A stretch of 9,555 nt of DNA from Oxalobacteraceae bacterium UBA4003 (GTDB taxonomy: Bacteria; Pseudomonadota; Gammaproteobacteria; Burkholderiales; Burkholderiaceae_D), in NCBI GenBank assembly GCA_002384815.1, contig DGBN01000040.1, positions 1-9,555 of the forward strand, read 5' to 3'. Positions within the stretch are counted from its first letter, which is position 1. Every line of letters begins with the position of its first letter. This document shows positions 1-6,744 of the stretch, piece after piece. The notes beneath the pieces are model-generated. The model was given only the letters and a program-made list of their open reading frames with translations, was not told where the DNA came from and ran no database searches. A program made the position numbers and the translations under genes.

Positions 1-1986
1 TTTTTCCAGTGCTTCCTGCTGTTCCAGCCATTCTGCCTCAAGCTGCGTGACTTCCTTCGTATAAAAACTTTGGTCGGCCAGTAACTGCTTCAATTCTTTT
101 TTCCTGGCGGCATCGTATATCAATGGATCGGCAAGGGCTGTTTCAACTACGGCTTTCTGAGCATTGCGTTTGGCGATCTGCTCTTCCAGTTTTTTGATTT
201 TAAGTTCTATCGGTTTTCTGTGCGCAGCCAGTTTTTGGCGATCTTCCGCTTCCTGTTTTTTCTGCTCACGTTTATCGACTGCCGATGCGGCGGGTGCGGC
301 AGGTGCGACGACGCTGGCAGATTTTTCCTTGATGGCTGGCAGTGCTGCATTGCCGGCTGCGGCGTTCTTGGTGGCCAGCTTGGTTTTGAACAGCCAATCC
401 TTGTAATCGTCCAGATCGCCGTCAAAGGGTTGCAGCTTGCCGTCGGCGACGATGATGAATTCGTCGGTGGTGGCGCGCAGCAGATGCCTGTCATGCGAGA
501 CGACAAGCAGCGTGCCTTCGAACTGCGCGAGTGCCATCGTCAGCGCTTCGCGTGTTTCCAGATCCAGATGGTTGGTCGGTTCATCGAGCAGCAAGAGGTT
601 GGGCCGCTGCCAGACGATCAATGCCAATGCGAGGCGTGCTTTTTCACCACCAGAGAATGGTGCAATCTTGCTGGTGACCATTGCGCCGTTGAAGTTGAAG
701 CTGCCGAGGAAATTGCGCAGTTCTTGTTCACGGACGGTCGGTGCAATGTGTGCCAGATGCCATAGCGGCGATTCCTCGTGGCGCAGCATTTCCACCTGAT
801 GCTGGGCGAAGTAACCAATTGCCAGGCCCTTGCCGAATTCCGACACGCCACTCAGCGGTTCCAGTTCTGCTGCGATGGTTTTGATCAGTGTCGATTTACC
901 TGCGCCATTGACGCCGAGCAGGCCGATACGCTGGCCGATTTGCAATGAAAAGTTAATGCCGGAAACGATTTTCTTTTCCGTGATCGAATAATCTTCATTT
1001 TCGATGCGGTAACCGGCATCGACGTTTTCCATTACCAGCAATGGATTAGGTGCAGCAGCCGGTTCGCGGAATTCAAATGAAAACTCGGCAGCCGCACGCA
1101 AGGGTGCGAGCTCTTCCATCTTCGACAAGGCCTTCATCCGGCTCTGTGCCTGACGTGCCTTGCTCGCTTGCGCCTTGAAGCGGTTGATGAAGGATTCCAG
1201 ATGCGCGCGTTGACGTGTCTGTTTTTCCAGTGCGCTTTGCGCCAGGATCATTTGCGCAGCACGCTGACGTTCGAAGCCGGAGTAATTGCCAGAGTAGCGC
1301 TTCAGTTTGCGTTCGTCGATATGCACGATGACATTGACGACGCCGTCGAGGAAGTCGCGATCATGCGAGATGACGAGCAAGGTGCCGGGATAACGTTTGA
1401 GCCAGTCTTCCAGCCAGATGATGGCGTCCAGATCCAGATGGTTGGTCGGTTCATCGAGCAGCAGCAGATCGGACGGACACATCAGGGCTTGCGCCAGATT
1501 CAGGCGCATGCGCCAGCCGCCGGAGAAGCTGGCAACCGGTTGTTCCATTTGCGCCATCGTGAAGCCAAGGCCGAGCAGCAATTGTTCACCGCGCGAACGC
1601 ACGGTGTAGGCATCGGCATCGGCCAGTGCGCTGTACAATTCGCCGATCAATACACCATTGTCGGCAGTGTCCGGTTCGCTTTCCAGAAATGCCAGTTCTT
1701 CTTCCAGGCGGCGCAGGGTCACGTCGCCGTCGATGGCGTAATCGATGGCAGAACGTTCCAGCGGTGGCGTCTCTTGCGCGACGTAGGCGACGCGCCATTT
1801 GGATGGAAAATCGATAGTGCCGAGGTCGGCATGCAATTCGCCGCGCAGCAGGCCGAACAGACTGGATTTGCCTGCGCCATTGGCTCCAATCAGGCCGATT
1901 TTATCGCCAGGATTAAGCGTAACGTCGACTTTGTCTAATAGTGGCTTGATGCCACGCATGAGTGAAACTTGTTGGAAACGGATCAT
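1..1986 (-). CDS. yheS: YheS-type ABC-F ATPase, partial (C-terminal end off the window)
   Basis: ABC-F proteins have two ATPase domains and no membrane part; family members bind the ribosome near the E site and modulate translation. Seen here: first Walker A GANGAGKS at residues 34-41, signature SGGW at 155-158 and Walker B ending LDEPTNHLD at 177-185. The second domain has Walker A GVNGAGKS at 358-365, signature SGGE at 445-448 and LDEPTNHLD at 467-475. Both catalytic glutamates are present (E179, E469). An Ala/Pro/Lys-rich linker (about 535-567) leads into a charged, probably coiled-coil C-terminal region. The N-terminus, the FDGDLDDY stretch near 521 and the overall sequence match E. coli YheS better than Uup or EttA. 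The ATG at 1986 is chosen by alignment to YheS; no clear Shine-Dalgarno precedes it. 662 codons are open with no stop, already longer than E. coli YheS (about 637), and the gene continues past base 1. Confidence 0.93.
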   Translation of the reverse strand, partial: MIRFQQVSLMRGIKPLLDKVDVTLNPGDKIGLIGANGAGKSSLFGLLRGELHADLGTIDFPSKWRVAYVAQETPPLERSAIDYAIDGDVTLRRLEEELAFLESEPDTADNGVLIGELYSALADADAYTVRSRGEQLLLGLGFTMAQMEQPVASFSGGWRMRLNLAQALMCPSDLLLLDEPTNHLDLDAIIWLEDWLKRYPGTLLVISHDRDFLDGVVNVIVHIDERKLKRYSGNYSGFERQRAAQMILAQSALEKQTRQRAHLESFINRFKAQASKARQAQSRMKALSKMEELAPLRAAAEFSFEFREPAAAPNPLLVMENVDAGYRIENEDYSITEKKIVSGINFSLQIGQRIGLLGVNGAGKSTLIKTIAAELEPLSGVSEFGKGLAIGYFAQHQVEMLRHEESPLWHLAHIAPTVREQELRNFLGSFNFNGAMVTSKIAPFSGGEKARLALALIVWQRPNLLLLDEPTNHLDLETREALTMALAQFEGTLLVVSHDRHLLRATTDEFIIVADGKLQPFDGDLDDYKDWLFKTKLATKNAAAGNAALPAIKEKSASVVAPAAPAASAVDKREQKKQEAEDRQKLAAHRKPIELKIKKLEEQIAKRNAQKAVVETALADPLIYDAARKKELKQLLADQSFYTKEVTQLEAEWLEQQEALEK
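557..1463. repeat. Perfect 37-base direct repeat inside yheS (557-593 and 1427-1463)
   Basis: Bases 557-593 and 1427-1463 are identical over 37 positions and stop matching at both flanks. Each copy encodes the same Walker B region, LDEPTNHLDL plus flanking bases, in the second and first ATPase domain respectively. The feature range covers both copies and the 833 bases between them. Protein conservation explains much of the match, but identity at every third codon position over this length suggests gene conversion or strong shared codon choice. Confidence 0.9.
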
Positions 1987-2108
1987 GTAATGTGCAAACA
2001 GAAAGCGAAATCTCGCCAGCGGTTTTGTTTCTTAATAAATGAGTTGAAAAATAAGCTGCGGGAAAACATCTTCTCGTGAAGCGAAAGTATGCTGCTGCAA
2101 GCAGCCTT

Positions 2109-2134
2109 GTCCTTCCTGCGCAGGCGGGAAGGAC
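2109..2134. repeat. GC-rich palindrome between prmB and yheS
   Basis: Arms at 2109-2119 and 2124-2134 pair over 11 positions (one G-T wobble) around a four-base loop (2120-2123). It starts only five bases beyond the prmB stop codon on the minus strand. No U-tract follows on either strand, so it is not a textbook intrinsic terminator; it could protect the 3' end of the prmB message or assist termination. Its shape, with TTCC...GGAA arms around a GCGCAGGCG-like core, resembles the short palindromic repeats scattered through many betaproteobacterial genomes, but only one copy lies here and the resemblance is from memory. Confidence 0.5.
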
Positions 2135-2138
2135 GTGA

Positions 2139-3029
2139 TTATTGCAATTGATCGGCTGTGACTAAAAACACCATGTCATCGCCGGCGCTGGTAGTAAGCC
2201 AGGTCAAATTCAGTTCAGGAAAAGCGGCTTCCGCAAATGCCCGTTCGTTGCCGATTTCCACCATCAGCAAGCCCTTAGGCGTCAGGCGTTTTGCTGCGCC
2301 GGCAACGATCTTGCGCACCAGATCCATGCCATCGTCGCCGCCTGCCAATGCAATTTGTGGTTCACGCAGATATTCCGGTGGCAGCTTGCCCATCGACGTT
2401 GAATTGACGTAGGGCGGGTTGGTGATGATCAGGTCGTATTTGTTTTCCGGTACGTTGGTGTACAGATCGGATGCTATCAAGGTGATGCGATCCTGCAATT
2501 CATATTCGTCTACATTGCGTTGCGCGACTGCCAGTGCATCGGTCGAGATATCGACTGCATCTACCTGAGCATTCTGGAAAGCATCGGCCAGCATGATGGG
2601 CAGGCAGCCGGAACCGGTGCACAGTTCGAGAATATTGGTGATCTTGTCCGGATTGCTGATCCATGGCGAGAATTGATCGGGGATCAACTCGGCAATGAAG
2701 GAGCGCGGCACGATCACGCGTTCATCGACGTAAAAGCGATAGCCGCCTAACCAGCCCTCGTTGGTGATGTAGGCGGCAGGAAGGCGCTCATCGGCGCGTT
2801 GTTCTATCACGCGCAAGACCGCGTCGACTTCGTGTTGCAACAGGTGCGCATCAAAAAACGGATCGAGCTTGTCCAGCGGTAATTTCAATGTATGCAGAAT
2901 CAGGTAGGCAGCTTCATCCAGTGCATTGGTGCTGCCATGCCCGAAAAACAGCTTCGCGGTGTTAAAGCGGGTAACTGCGTAACGCAGCAAATCGCGTATG
3001 GTAGAGAGATCGTTAGGCTTGGTAGGCAT
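2139..3029 (-). CDS. prmB: PrmB, ribosomal protein L3 glutamine N5-methyltransferase
   Basis: PrmB transfers a methyl group from S-adenosylmethionine to a glutamine side chain of ribosomal protein L3 (Gln150 in E. coli) in the cytoplasm. The 296-residue product has the family's N-terminal helical domain (1-100), a VDERVIVPRS segment at 101-110, the SAM-binding motif ELCTGSGC at 135-142, the acidic VDAVDIS strand at 156-162 and the catalytic NPPYV motif at 204-208, which clamps the substrate glutamine. The FGHGSTNALDEA segment near 29-40 and the LPPEYLREP stretch after NPPY are typical of PrmB rather than the release-factor enzyme PrmC. The ATG at 3029 gives a normal family length, though its Shine-Dalgarno is poor. 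It lies 141 bases downstream of dapE with a strong hairpin between them, so it may depend on readthrough or on a promoter in that gap. Downstream is the ribosome-linked gene yheS. Confidence 0.95.
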   Translation of the reverse strand: MPTKPNDLSTIRDLLRYAVTRFNTAKLFFGHGSTNALDEAAYLILHTLKLPLDKLDPFFDAHLLQHEVDAVLRVIEQRADERLPAAYITNEGWLGGYRFYVDERVIVPRSFIAELIPDQFSPWISNPDKITNILELCTGSGCLPIMLADAFQNAQVDAVDISTDALAVAQRNVDEYELQDRITLIASDLYTNVPENKYDLIITNPPYVNSTSMGKLPPEYLREPQIALAGGDDGMDLVRKIVAGAAKRLTPKGLLMVEIGNERAFAEAAFPELNLTWLTTSAGDDMVFLVTADQLQ

Positions 3030-3039
3030 GGTTTTATGC

Positions 3040-3087
3040 AGCTGATAAAAAGGATGAAGCCCGATACGCGCGTCGCGCTTATCGGGC
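3040..3087 (-). terminator. Hairpin plus T-run after dapE: probable terminator or attenuator
   Basis: Arms 3059-3066 and 3080-3087 (GCCCGATA / TATCGGGC) pair perfectly over eight bases. A C-T mismatch follows, then four more G-C pairs (3068-3071 with 3075-3078) around a three-base loop. On the minus strand the stem is followed, after TTCATCC, by TTTTT, which fits a slightly relaxed intrinsic terminator for the dapC-dapE operon. The prmB start codon lies only 29 bases past the stem, so the hairpin could also act in the prmB 5' leader. Its form also resembles enterobacterial REP palindromes. Confidence 0.5.
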
Positions 3088-3170
3088 AGGATAGTTTCTG
3101 GTCATGACGTGCATGCTTGCAACATGTCATGGCATTTCAGTTGTTCAAGACAGTTGCGCTAACTTCAGCG

Positions 3171-4298
3171 TCACAGCAGCAGGTTTTCCATCGTGCGGCG
3201 ATAGATGTTTTTCAATGGATCGATGAATTTCAGTTCAATATGCTCATCGATTTTATGAATGCTGCCATTCGGCGGACCGAACTCTACGACCTGCGGGCAA
3301 ATCTGTGCGATGAAACGGCCATCGGAGGTGCCGCCGGTGGTTGACAATTCCGTGGTGACGCCGGTTTCCGATTTGATTGCATCGGCCATCGCATCGCTTA
3401 GCGTGCCTTTGGCCGTCAGGAATGGGTAACCGCTGACAGACCACTTCAAATCGTATTCAAGGCCATGTTTGTCCAGGATTGTATGCACGCGTTTTTGCAA
3501 ACCTTCGACGGTGCTGGCTGTGCAAAAACGGAAGTTGAAGTCGATCACGACGTTGCCCGGGATGACATTCGATGCGCCTGCGCCGCCATGCATATTGGAT
3601 ACCTGCCACGAGGTCGGCAAATAGTATTCATTGCCGTCGTCCCACTTTTCGGCGACCAGTTCCGCCAATGCCGGTGCGCATTGGTGAATGGGATTGCGCG
3701 CCAGTTGCGGGTACGCGATGTGGCCTTGTATGCCTTTGACTGTCAATTTTCCGGACATGCTGCCGCGACGGCCGTTCTTGATCGTGTCGCCCAGGACATC
3801 GGACGAGGTCGGTTCGCCGACCACGCAGTAGTCGAGTTGTTCGCCGCGCGCTTTCAATGTGTTGCAGACGATCAAAGTGCCGTCAGTTGCCGGGCCTTCT
3901 TCATCACTGGTAATCAGGAAGCCGATCGAACCTTTGTGATCGGGATGTGCTTGCACGAATTCCTCGGCGGCGATGACCATTGCTGCAATCGAGGTTTTCA
4001 TGTCGGCGGCACCGCGACCATACAGCTTGCCGTCGCGTTGCGTTGGCACGAAGGGTGGTGAAGTCCATAGCTCCAGCGGGCCGGTTGGTACCACGTCGGT
4101 ATGACCTGCGAATACCAGTAAGGGTTGCGCAGTTCCCTTGCGTGCCCACAGATTGGTAACGCCATCGGATTCCATGGTTTCACAGACAAAGCCAAGAGGC
4201 GACAGCAATTCGATCAGGCGCGATTGGCAGCCTTTGTCTTCCGGGGTTACCGATGACAATGAAATCAGTTCTTCAGTGAGAGCGAGCGTTTTGCTCAT
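3171..4298 (-). CDS. dapE: DapE, succinyl-diaminopimelate desuccinylase
   Basis: DapE hydrolyses N-succinyl-LL-2,6-diaminopimelate to LL-diaminopimelate and succinate, the last step of the succinylase branch toward meso-DAP and lysine. It is a cytoplasmic dinuclear zinc peptidase of the M20 family. At 375 residues it equals E. coli DapE. Visible ligands and catalytic residues: H66 and D68 in AGHTDVVPTG, bridging D99 in GRGAADMK, the general base E133 and ligand E134 in SDEEGP, E162 in VVGEPTS, and H348 in GSIHKIDEH near the C-terminus. The lid/dimerisation domain lies at about 180-295 and holds the VKGIQGHIAYP segment. The start ATG at 4298 lies four bases after the yffB stop and has no strong Shine-Dalgarno, which suggests translational coupling. 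A hairpin with a T-run follows the stop. Confidence 0.97.
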   Translation of the reverse strand: MSKTLALTEELISLSSVTPEDKGCQSRLIELLSPLGFVCETMESDGVTNLWARKGTAQPLLVFAGHTDVVPTGPLELWTSPPFVPTQRDGKLYGRGAADMKTSIAAMVIAAEEFVQAHPDHKGSIGFLITSDEEGPATDGTLIVCNTLKARGEQLDYCVVGEPTSSDVLGDTIKNGRRGSMSGKLTVKGIQGHIAYPQLARNPIHQCAPALAELVAEKWDDGNEYYLPTSWQVSNMHGGAGASNVIPGNVVIDFNFRFCTASTVEGLQKRVHTILDKHGLEYDLKWSVSGYPFLTAKGTLSDAMADAIKSETGVTTELSTTGGTSDGRFIAQICPQVVEFGPPNGSIHKIDEHIELKFIDPLKNIYRRTMENLLL

Positions 4299-4302
4299 AG
4301 AA

Positions 4303-4656
4303 TCAATCTTGAAAAATTTGTTGGTAAAGATCGGCCGAGAAACCGATAGTAGATTTTTTGTTCCTGACCAGCACCGGGCGCTTGATCACGGATGGCGATT
4401 CCAGCATCAGTTCGGTGGCGCTAGCTGCGTCAACGATGGCTGCCTTGCGTTCATCCGGTAGCTTGCGCCAGGTCGTGCCTTTGCGATTGACCAGTAGGTC
4501 CCATGGCACATCGCGTAACCAGCCTGTGATGAGTTCGCGTGTAATGCCGTCTTTCTTGAAATCGTGAAAGACAAAATCGGTGCCATTGTTGGCTAACCAG
4601 CTACGCGCTTTCTTGACCGTGTCGCAATTGGGGATGCCGTAAAGAGTAATCGTCAT
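4303..4656 (-). CDS. yffB: YffB-type ArsC/Spx-family thioredoxin-fold protein
   Basis: This small 117-residue protein has the ArsC/Spx/YffB thioredoxin-like fold. The N-terminal strand and active-site loop LYGIPNCDTVKKA is at 5-17 with C11, followed by FHDFKKDG at 30-37, RKGTTWRKL at 58-66 and IKRPVL at 91-96, where P94 is the probable cis-proline. C11 is the only cysteine, so it lacks the CxxC of Spx and the extra cysteines used by some arsenate reductases. The nearest remembered match is E. coli YffB (about 118 residues), whose biochemical role is not firmly established; a glutathione-dependent thiol reductase activity has been suggested for the group. In E. coli yffB also lies directly before dapE, and here it is 4 bases upstream of dapE and 2 bases downstream of pilU. 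It is often auto-annotated as arsenate reductase, but the sequence does not justify that. Confidence 0.88.
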   Translation of the reverse strand: MTITLYGIPNCDTVKKARSWLANNGTDFVFHDFKKDGITRELITGWLRDVPWDLLVNRKGTTWRKLPDERKAAIVDAASATELMLESPSVIKRPVLVRNKKSTIGFSADLYQQIFQD

Positions 4657-4658
4657 AC

Positions 4659-5786
4659 TTACATTTTCAATGTGAATTCGGTGAAGCTCGCGCCTTGATC
4701 TTCTTCAGGCTCATCGACTTCAATTTTTTGTGCCGAGTTATTCAGGAGCCAGAACAGGTTGCTGGCCGAATCGGCATGCGCCAATGCTTCGTCCTGCGTT
4801 ACCACGCCATCCTTGATCAGTTGCATCAAGGCCTGCTCGAATGTTTGTGAACCCGGCGACATACTCTTTTCTATCGCTTCCTTGATCTGTGAAATCTCGC
4901 CTTGCTCGATCAATTCGGTTATATAGCGTGTGTTCAGCATGATTTCGACTGCAGCGCGCCGATTTCCATTTATGCTGCCGACCAGGCGTTGTGAAACAAC
5001 CGCACGCAAGGTCGACGAAAGATCGGTCAGCAGTGACTGGCGGTTTTCAATCGGATAGAAATTGATGATCCGTGTCAAAGCCTGATAACTATTGTTCGCA
5101 TGCAGCGTTGCCACTACCAGATGGCCGGACTGCGCATAGGCGAGTGCGGCCGCCATGGTTTCCTTGTCGCGAATTTCGCCGATCATGATGCAGTCGGGCG
5201 CCTGCCGCAGCGCATTACGCAAGGCGGTAGACAGATCGACTGAATCGCTGCCGATTTCGCGTTGATTGATCACCGACTTCTTGTTCTTGAACAGGAACTC
5301 GATCGGATCTTCCAGCGTCAGGATGTGGCCGGTACGCAAGCCATTACGATGATCGAGCATGGAGGCGATTGTCGTCGATTTGCCGGAGCCGGTAGAGCCG
5401 ACAACCAGTAGCAGCCCGCGTTTTTCCATGATCAGATCAGCCAGCACGGGCGGCAGTGCGAGACTGTTGAGCGCCGGAATATCGCCCGGGATGTAACGCA
5501 ATACGGCCGAGATGCTGCCGCGTTGGCGAAACGCCGACAGGCGGAAACTGCCAACGCCCGCTACCGGTATGCCGATGTTGAGTTCGTTCTCGCGTTCCAG
5601 CTCTTCCAGTTTCGCTGCCGACACGACTTCGGTCAGCAGCGACATGATGGCTTTCTGGTCCAGCTTCTGCTGGTTGATCGGCATCAGATTGCCATTGATC
5701 TTGATATGGATAGGCGAATTGACTGCGATAAACAAGTCAGATGCTGCTTTTTCCTTCATCAGGAGAAATAACCGATCCATAGCCAT
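4659..5786 (-). CDS. pilU: PilU-type type IV pilus retraction ATPase
   Basis: PilT/PilU proteins are hexameric cytoplasmic ATPases at the base of type IV pili that power retraction and twitching; PilU is the accessory partner of PilT. The 375 residues show an N-terminal PAS-like domain with SDLFIAVNSP (16-25), Walker A GSTGSGKST at 130-138, the Asp box HILTLEDPIEF at 154-164, Walker B DCIMIGEIRD at 198-207 (E204) and the His box GHLVVATLHANN at 221-232. The PilT hallmark AIRNLIRE is replaced by YITELIEQ (288-295), and the C-terminus has QTFEQAL and EALAHADSASNL plus an acidic tail, as in PilU. The first ATG (5786) has AAGGA seven bases upstream; an in-frame ATG two codons later is less well placed. 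It sits between dapD (69 bases upstream) and yffB (2 bases downstream), away from any pilT visible here. Confidence 0.92.
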   Translation of the reverse strand: MAMDRLFLLMKEKAASDLFIAVNSPIHIKINGNLMPINQQKLDQKAIMSLLTEVVSAAKLEELERENELNIGIPVAGVGSFRLSAFRQRGSISAVLRYIPGDIPALNSLALPPVLADLIMEKRGLLLVVGSTGSGKSTTIASMLDHRNGLRTGHILTLEDPIEFLFKNKKSVINQREIGSDSVDLSTALRNALRQAPDCIMIGEIRDKETMAAALAYAQSGHLVVATLHANNSYQALTRIINFYPIENRQSLLTDLSSTLRAVVSQRLVGSINGNRRAAVEIMLNTRYITELIEQGEISQIKEAIEKSMSPGSQTFEQALMQLIKDGVVTQDEALAHADSASNLFWLLNNSAQKIEVDEPEEDQGASFTEFTLKM

Positions 5787-5798
5787 GAGCTAATCCTT
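5787..5798 (-). promoter_or_regulatory. Shine-Dalgarno of pilU
   Basis: On the minus strand AAGGA precedes the ATG at 5786 with seven intervening bases. It is the clearest ribosome-binding site in the minus-strand gene group and decides in favour of the first of two closely spaced in-frame ATGs. Confidence 0.7.
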
Positions 5799-5855
5799 AG
5801 TGGAAGTCAAAACGCGAAACTACAATTTGCTTCTGCCGTTCGCCTGGAATTGCTG

Positions 5856-6680
5856 TTAGTCGCGCAGCAGTTCGTTGATGCCGGTTTTTGCACGGGTTTT
5901 TGCATCCACGCGTTTGACGATTACAGCGCAGTACAAGCTGTATTTGCCGTCAGCGGAAGGCAGGTTGCCGGATACAACTACCGAGCCGGCAGGAATGCGA
6001 CCGTAAGTTACTTCGCCGGTTGCACGATCGTAAATTTTGGTCGATTGGCCGATATAGACGCCCATCGAGATAACCGAGTTTTCTTCAACGATGACGCCTT
6101 CAACGATTTCCGAACGTGCGCCGATGAAGCAGTTGTCTTCGATGATGGTTGGGTTGGCTTGCATAGGTTCCAGCACGCCACCGATGCCAACACCCCCGGA
6201 CAAATGAACGTTCTTGCCGATTTGTGCGCATGAACCAACTGTTGCCCATGCATCGACCATCGAGCCTTCATCGACGTATGCGCCGATGTTGACGAAGGAC
6301 GGCATCATGACAACGTTCTTGCCGATGAAGCTGCCGTGACGTGCAACGGCCGGTGGCACTACGCGGAAGCCGCCTTTGGCGAAATCTTCAGCCGTGTAGT
6401 TGGCAAACTTGGTTGGAACCTTGTCGTAGAACTGCATGTGATCGCCAGATGGCATCGTAATGTTGTCTTCAAGACGGAAGGACAGCAACACGGCTTTCTT
6501 GACCCATTGATTGACAACCCATGCGCCGCTGTCTTTTTGCGCAACGCGCAAGGTGCCGTCGTTCAGTTGAGCGATGACTTGCGCTACCGCGTTACGCAAA
6601 TCTGCTGGCGCGTTTTTAGGTGAAAAATCTGCACGGTTTTCCCATGCCTGGTCGATGATCTGTTCGAGTTGTTGTGTCAT
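5856..6680 (-). CDS. dapD: DapD, tetrahydrodipicolinate N-succinyltransferase
   Basis: DapD transfers succinyl from succinyl-CoA to tetrahydrodipicolinate, committing the intermediate to the succinylase route to DAP and lysine. At 274 residues it matches the E. coli enzyme. The N-terminal helical domain covers about 1-100. From about 105 to 230 hexapeptide repeats form the trimeric left-handed beta-helix, with segments such as GSFIGKNVVM, NIGAYVDEGS and CAQIGKNVHLSGGVGIGG. MVDAWATVG (141-149) and GARSEIVEG (187-195) carry the conserved acidic residues (D143 and E191) that correspond to active-site positions in characterised homologues. The C-terminus KTRAKTGINELLRD is family-typical. The ATG at 6680 lies 64 bases after the dapC stop with only a weak AAG-type ribosome-binding site. 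It is very likely co-transcribed with dapC, pilU, yffB and dapE. Confidence 0.97.
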   Translation of the reverse strand: MTQQLEQIIDQAWENRADFSPKNAPADLRNAVAQVIAQLNDGTLRVAQKDSGAWVVNQWVKKAVLLSFRLEDNITMPSGDHMQFYDKVPTKFANYTAEDFAKGGFRVVPPAVARHGSFIGKNVVMMPSFVNIGAYVDEGSMVDAWATVGSCAQIGKNVHLSGGVGIGGVLEPMQANPTIIEDNCFIGARSEIVEGVIVEENSVISMGVYIGQSTKIYDRATGEVTYGRIPAGSVVVSGNLPSADGKYSLYCAVIVKRVDAKTRAKTGINELLRD

Positions 6681-6744
6681 GTGAGTACTTATCGGTTGAT
6701 GATAAAAATAAAAGGCTTAGCTAACTAACTGTTCGGAAAAATAA

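Noticed and set aside
1168..1938. A 256-codon open frame on the plus strand opposite yheS
   Set aside because: It is antisense to the conserved ATPase motifs of yheS and has no recognisable domain.
3465..4061. A 198-codon open frame on the plus strand opposite dapE
   Set aside because: It mirrors the DapE coding frame; Cys- and His-rich composition follows from the complement of DapE codons, not a real protein.
4303..4656. Arsenate resistance gene (arsC)
   Set aside because: The protein is of the YffB branch with a single cysteine, and no arsR, arsB or other arsenic genes are nearby.
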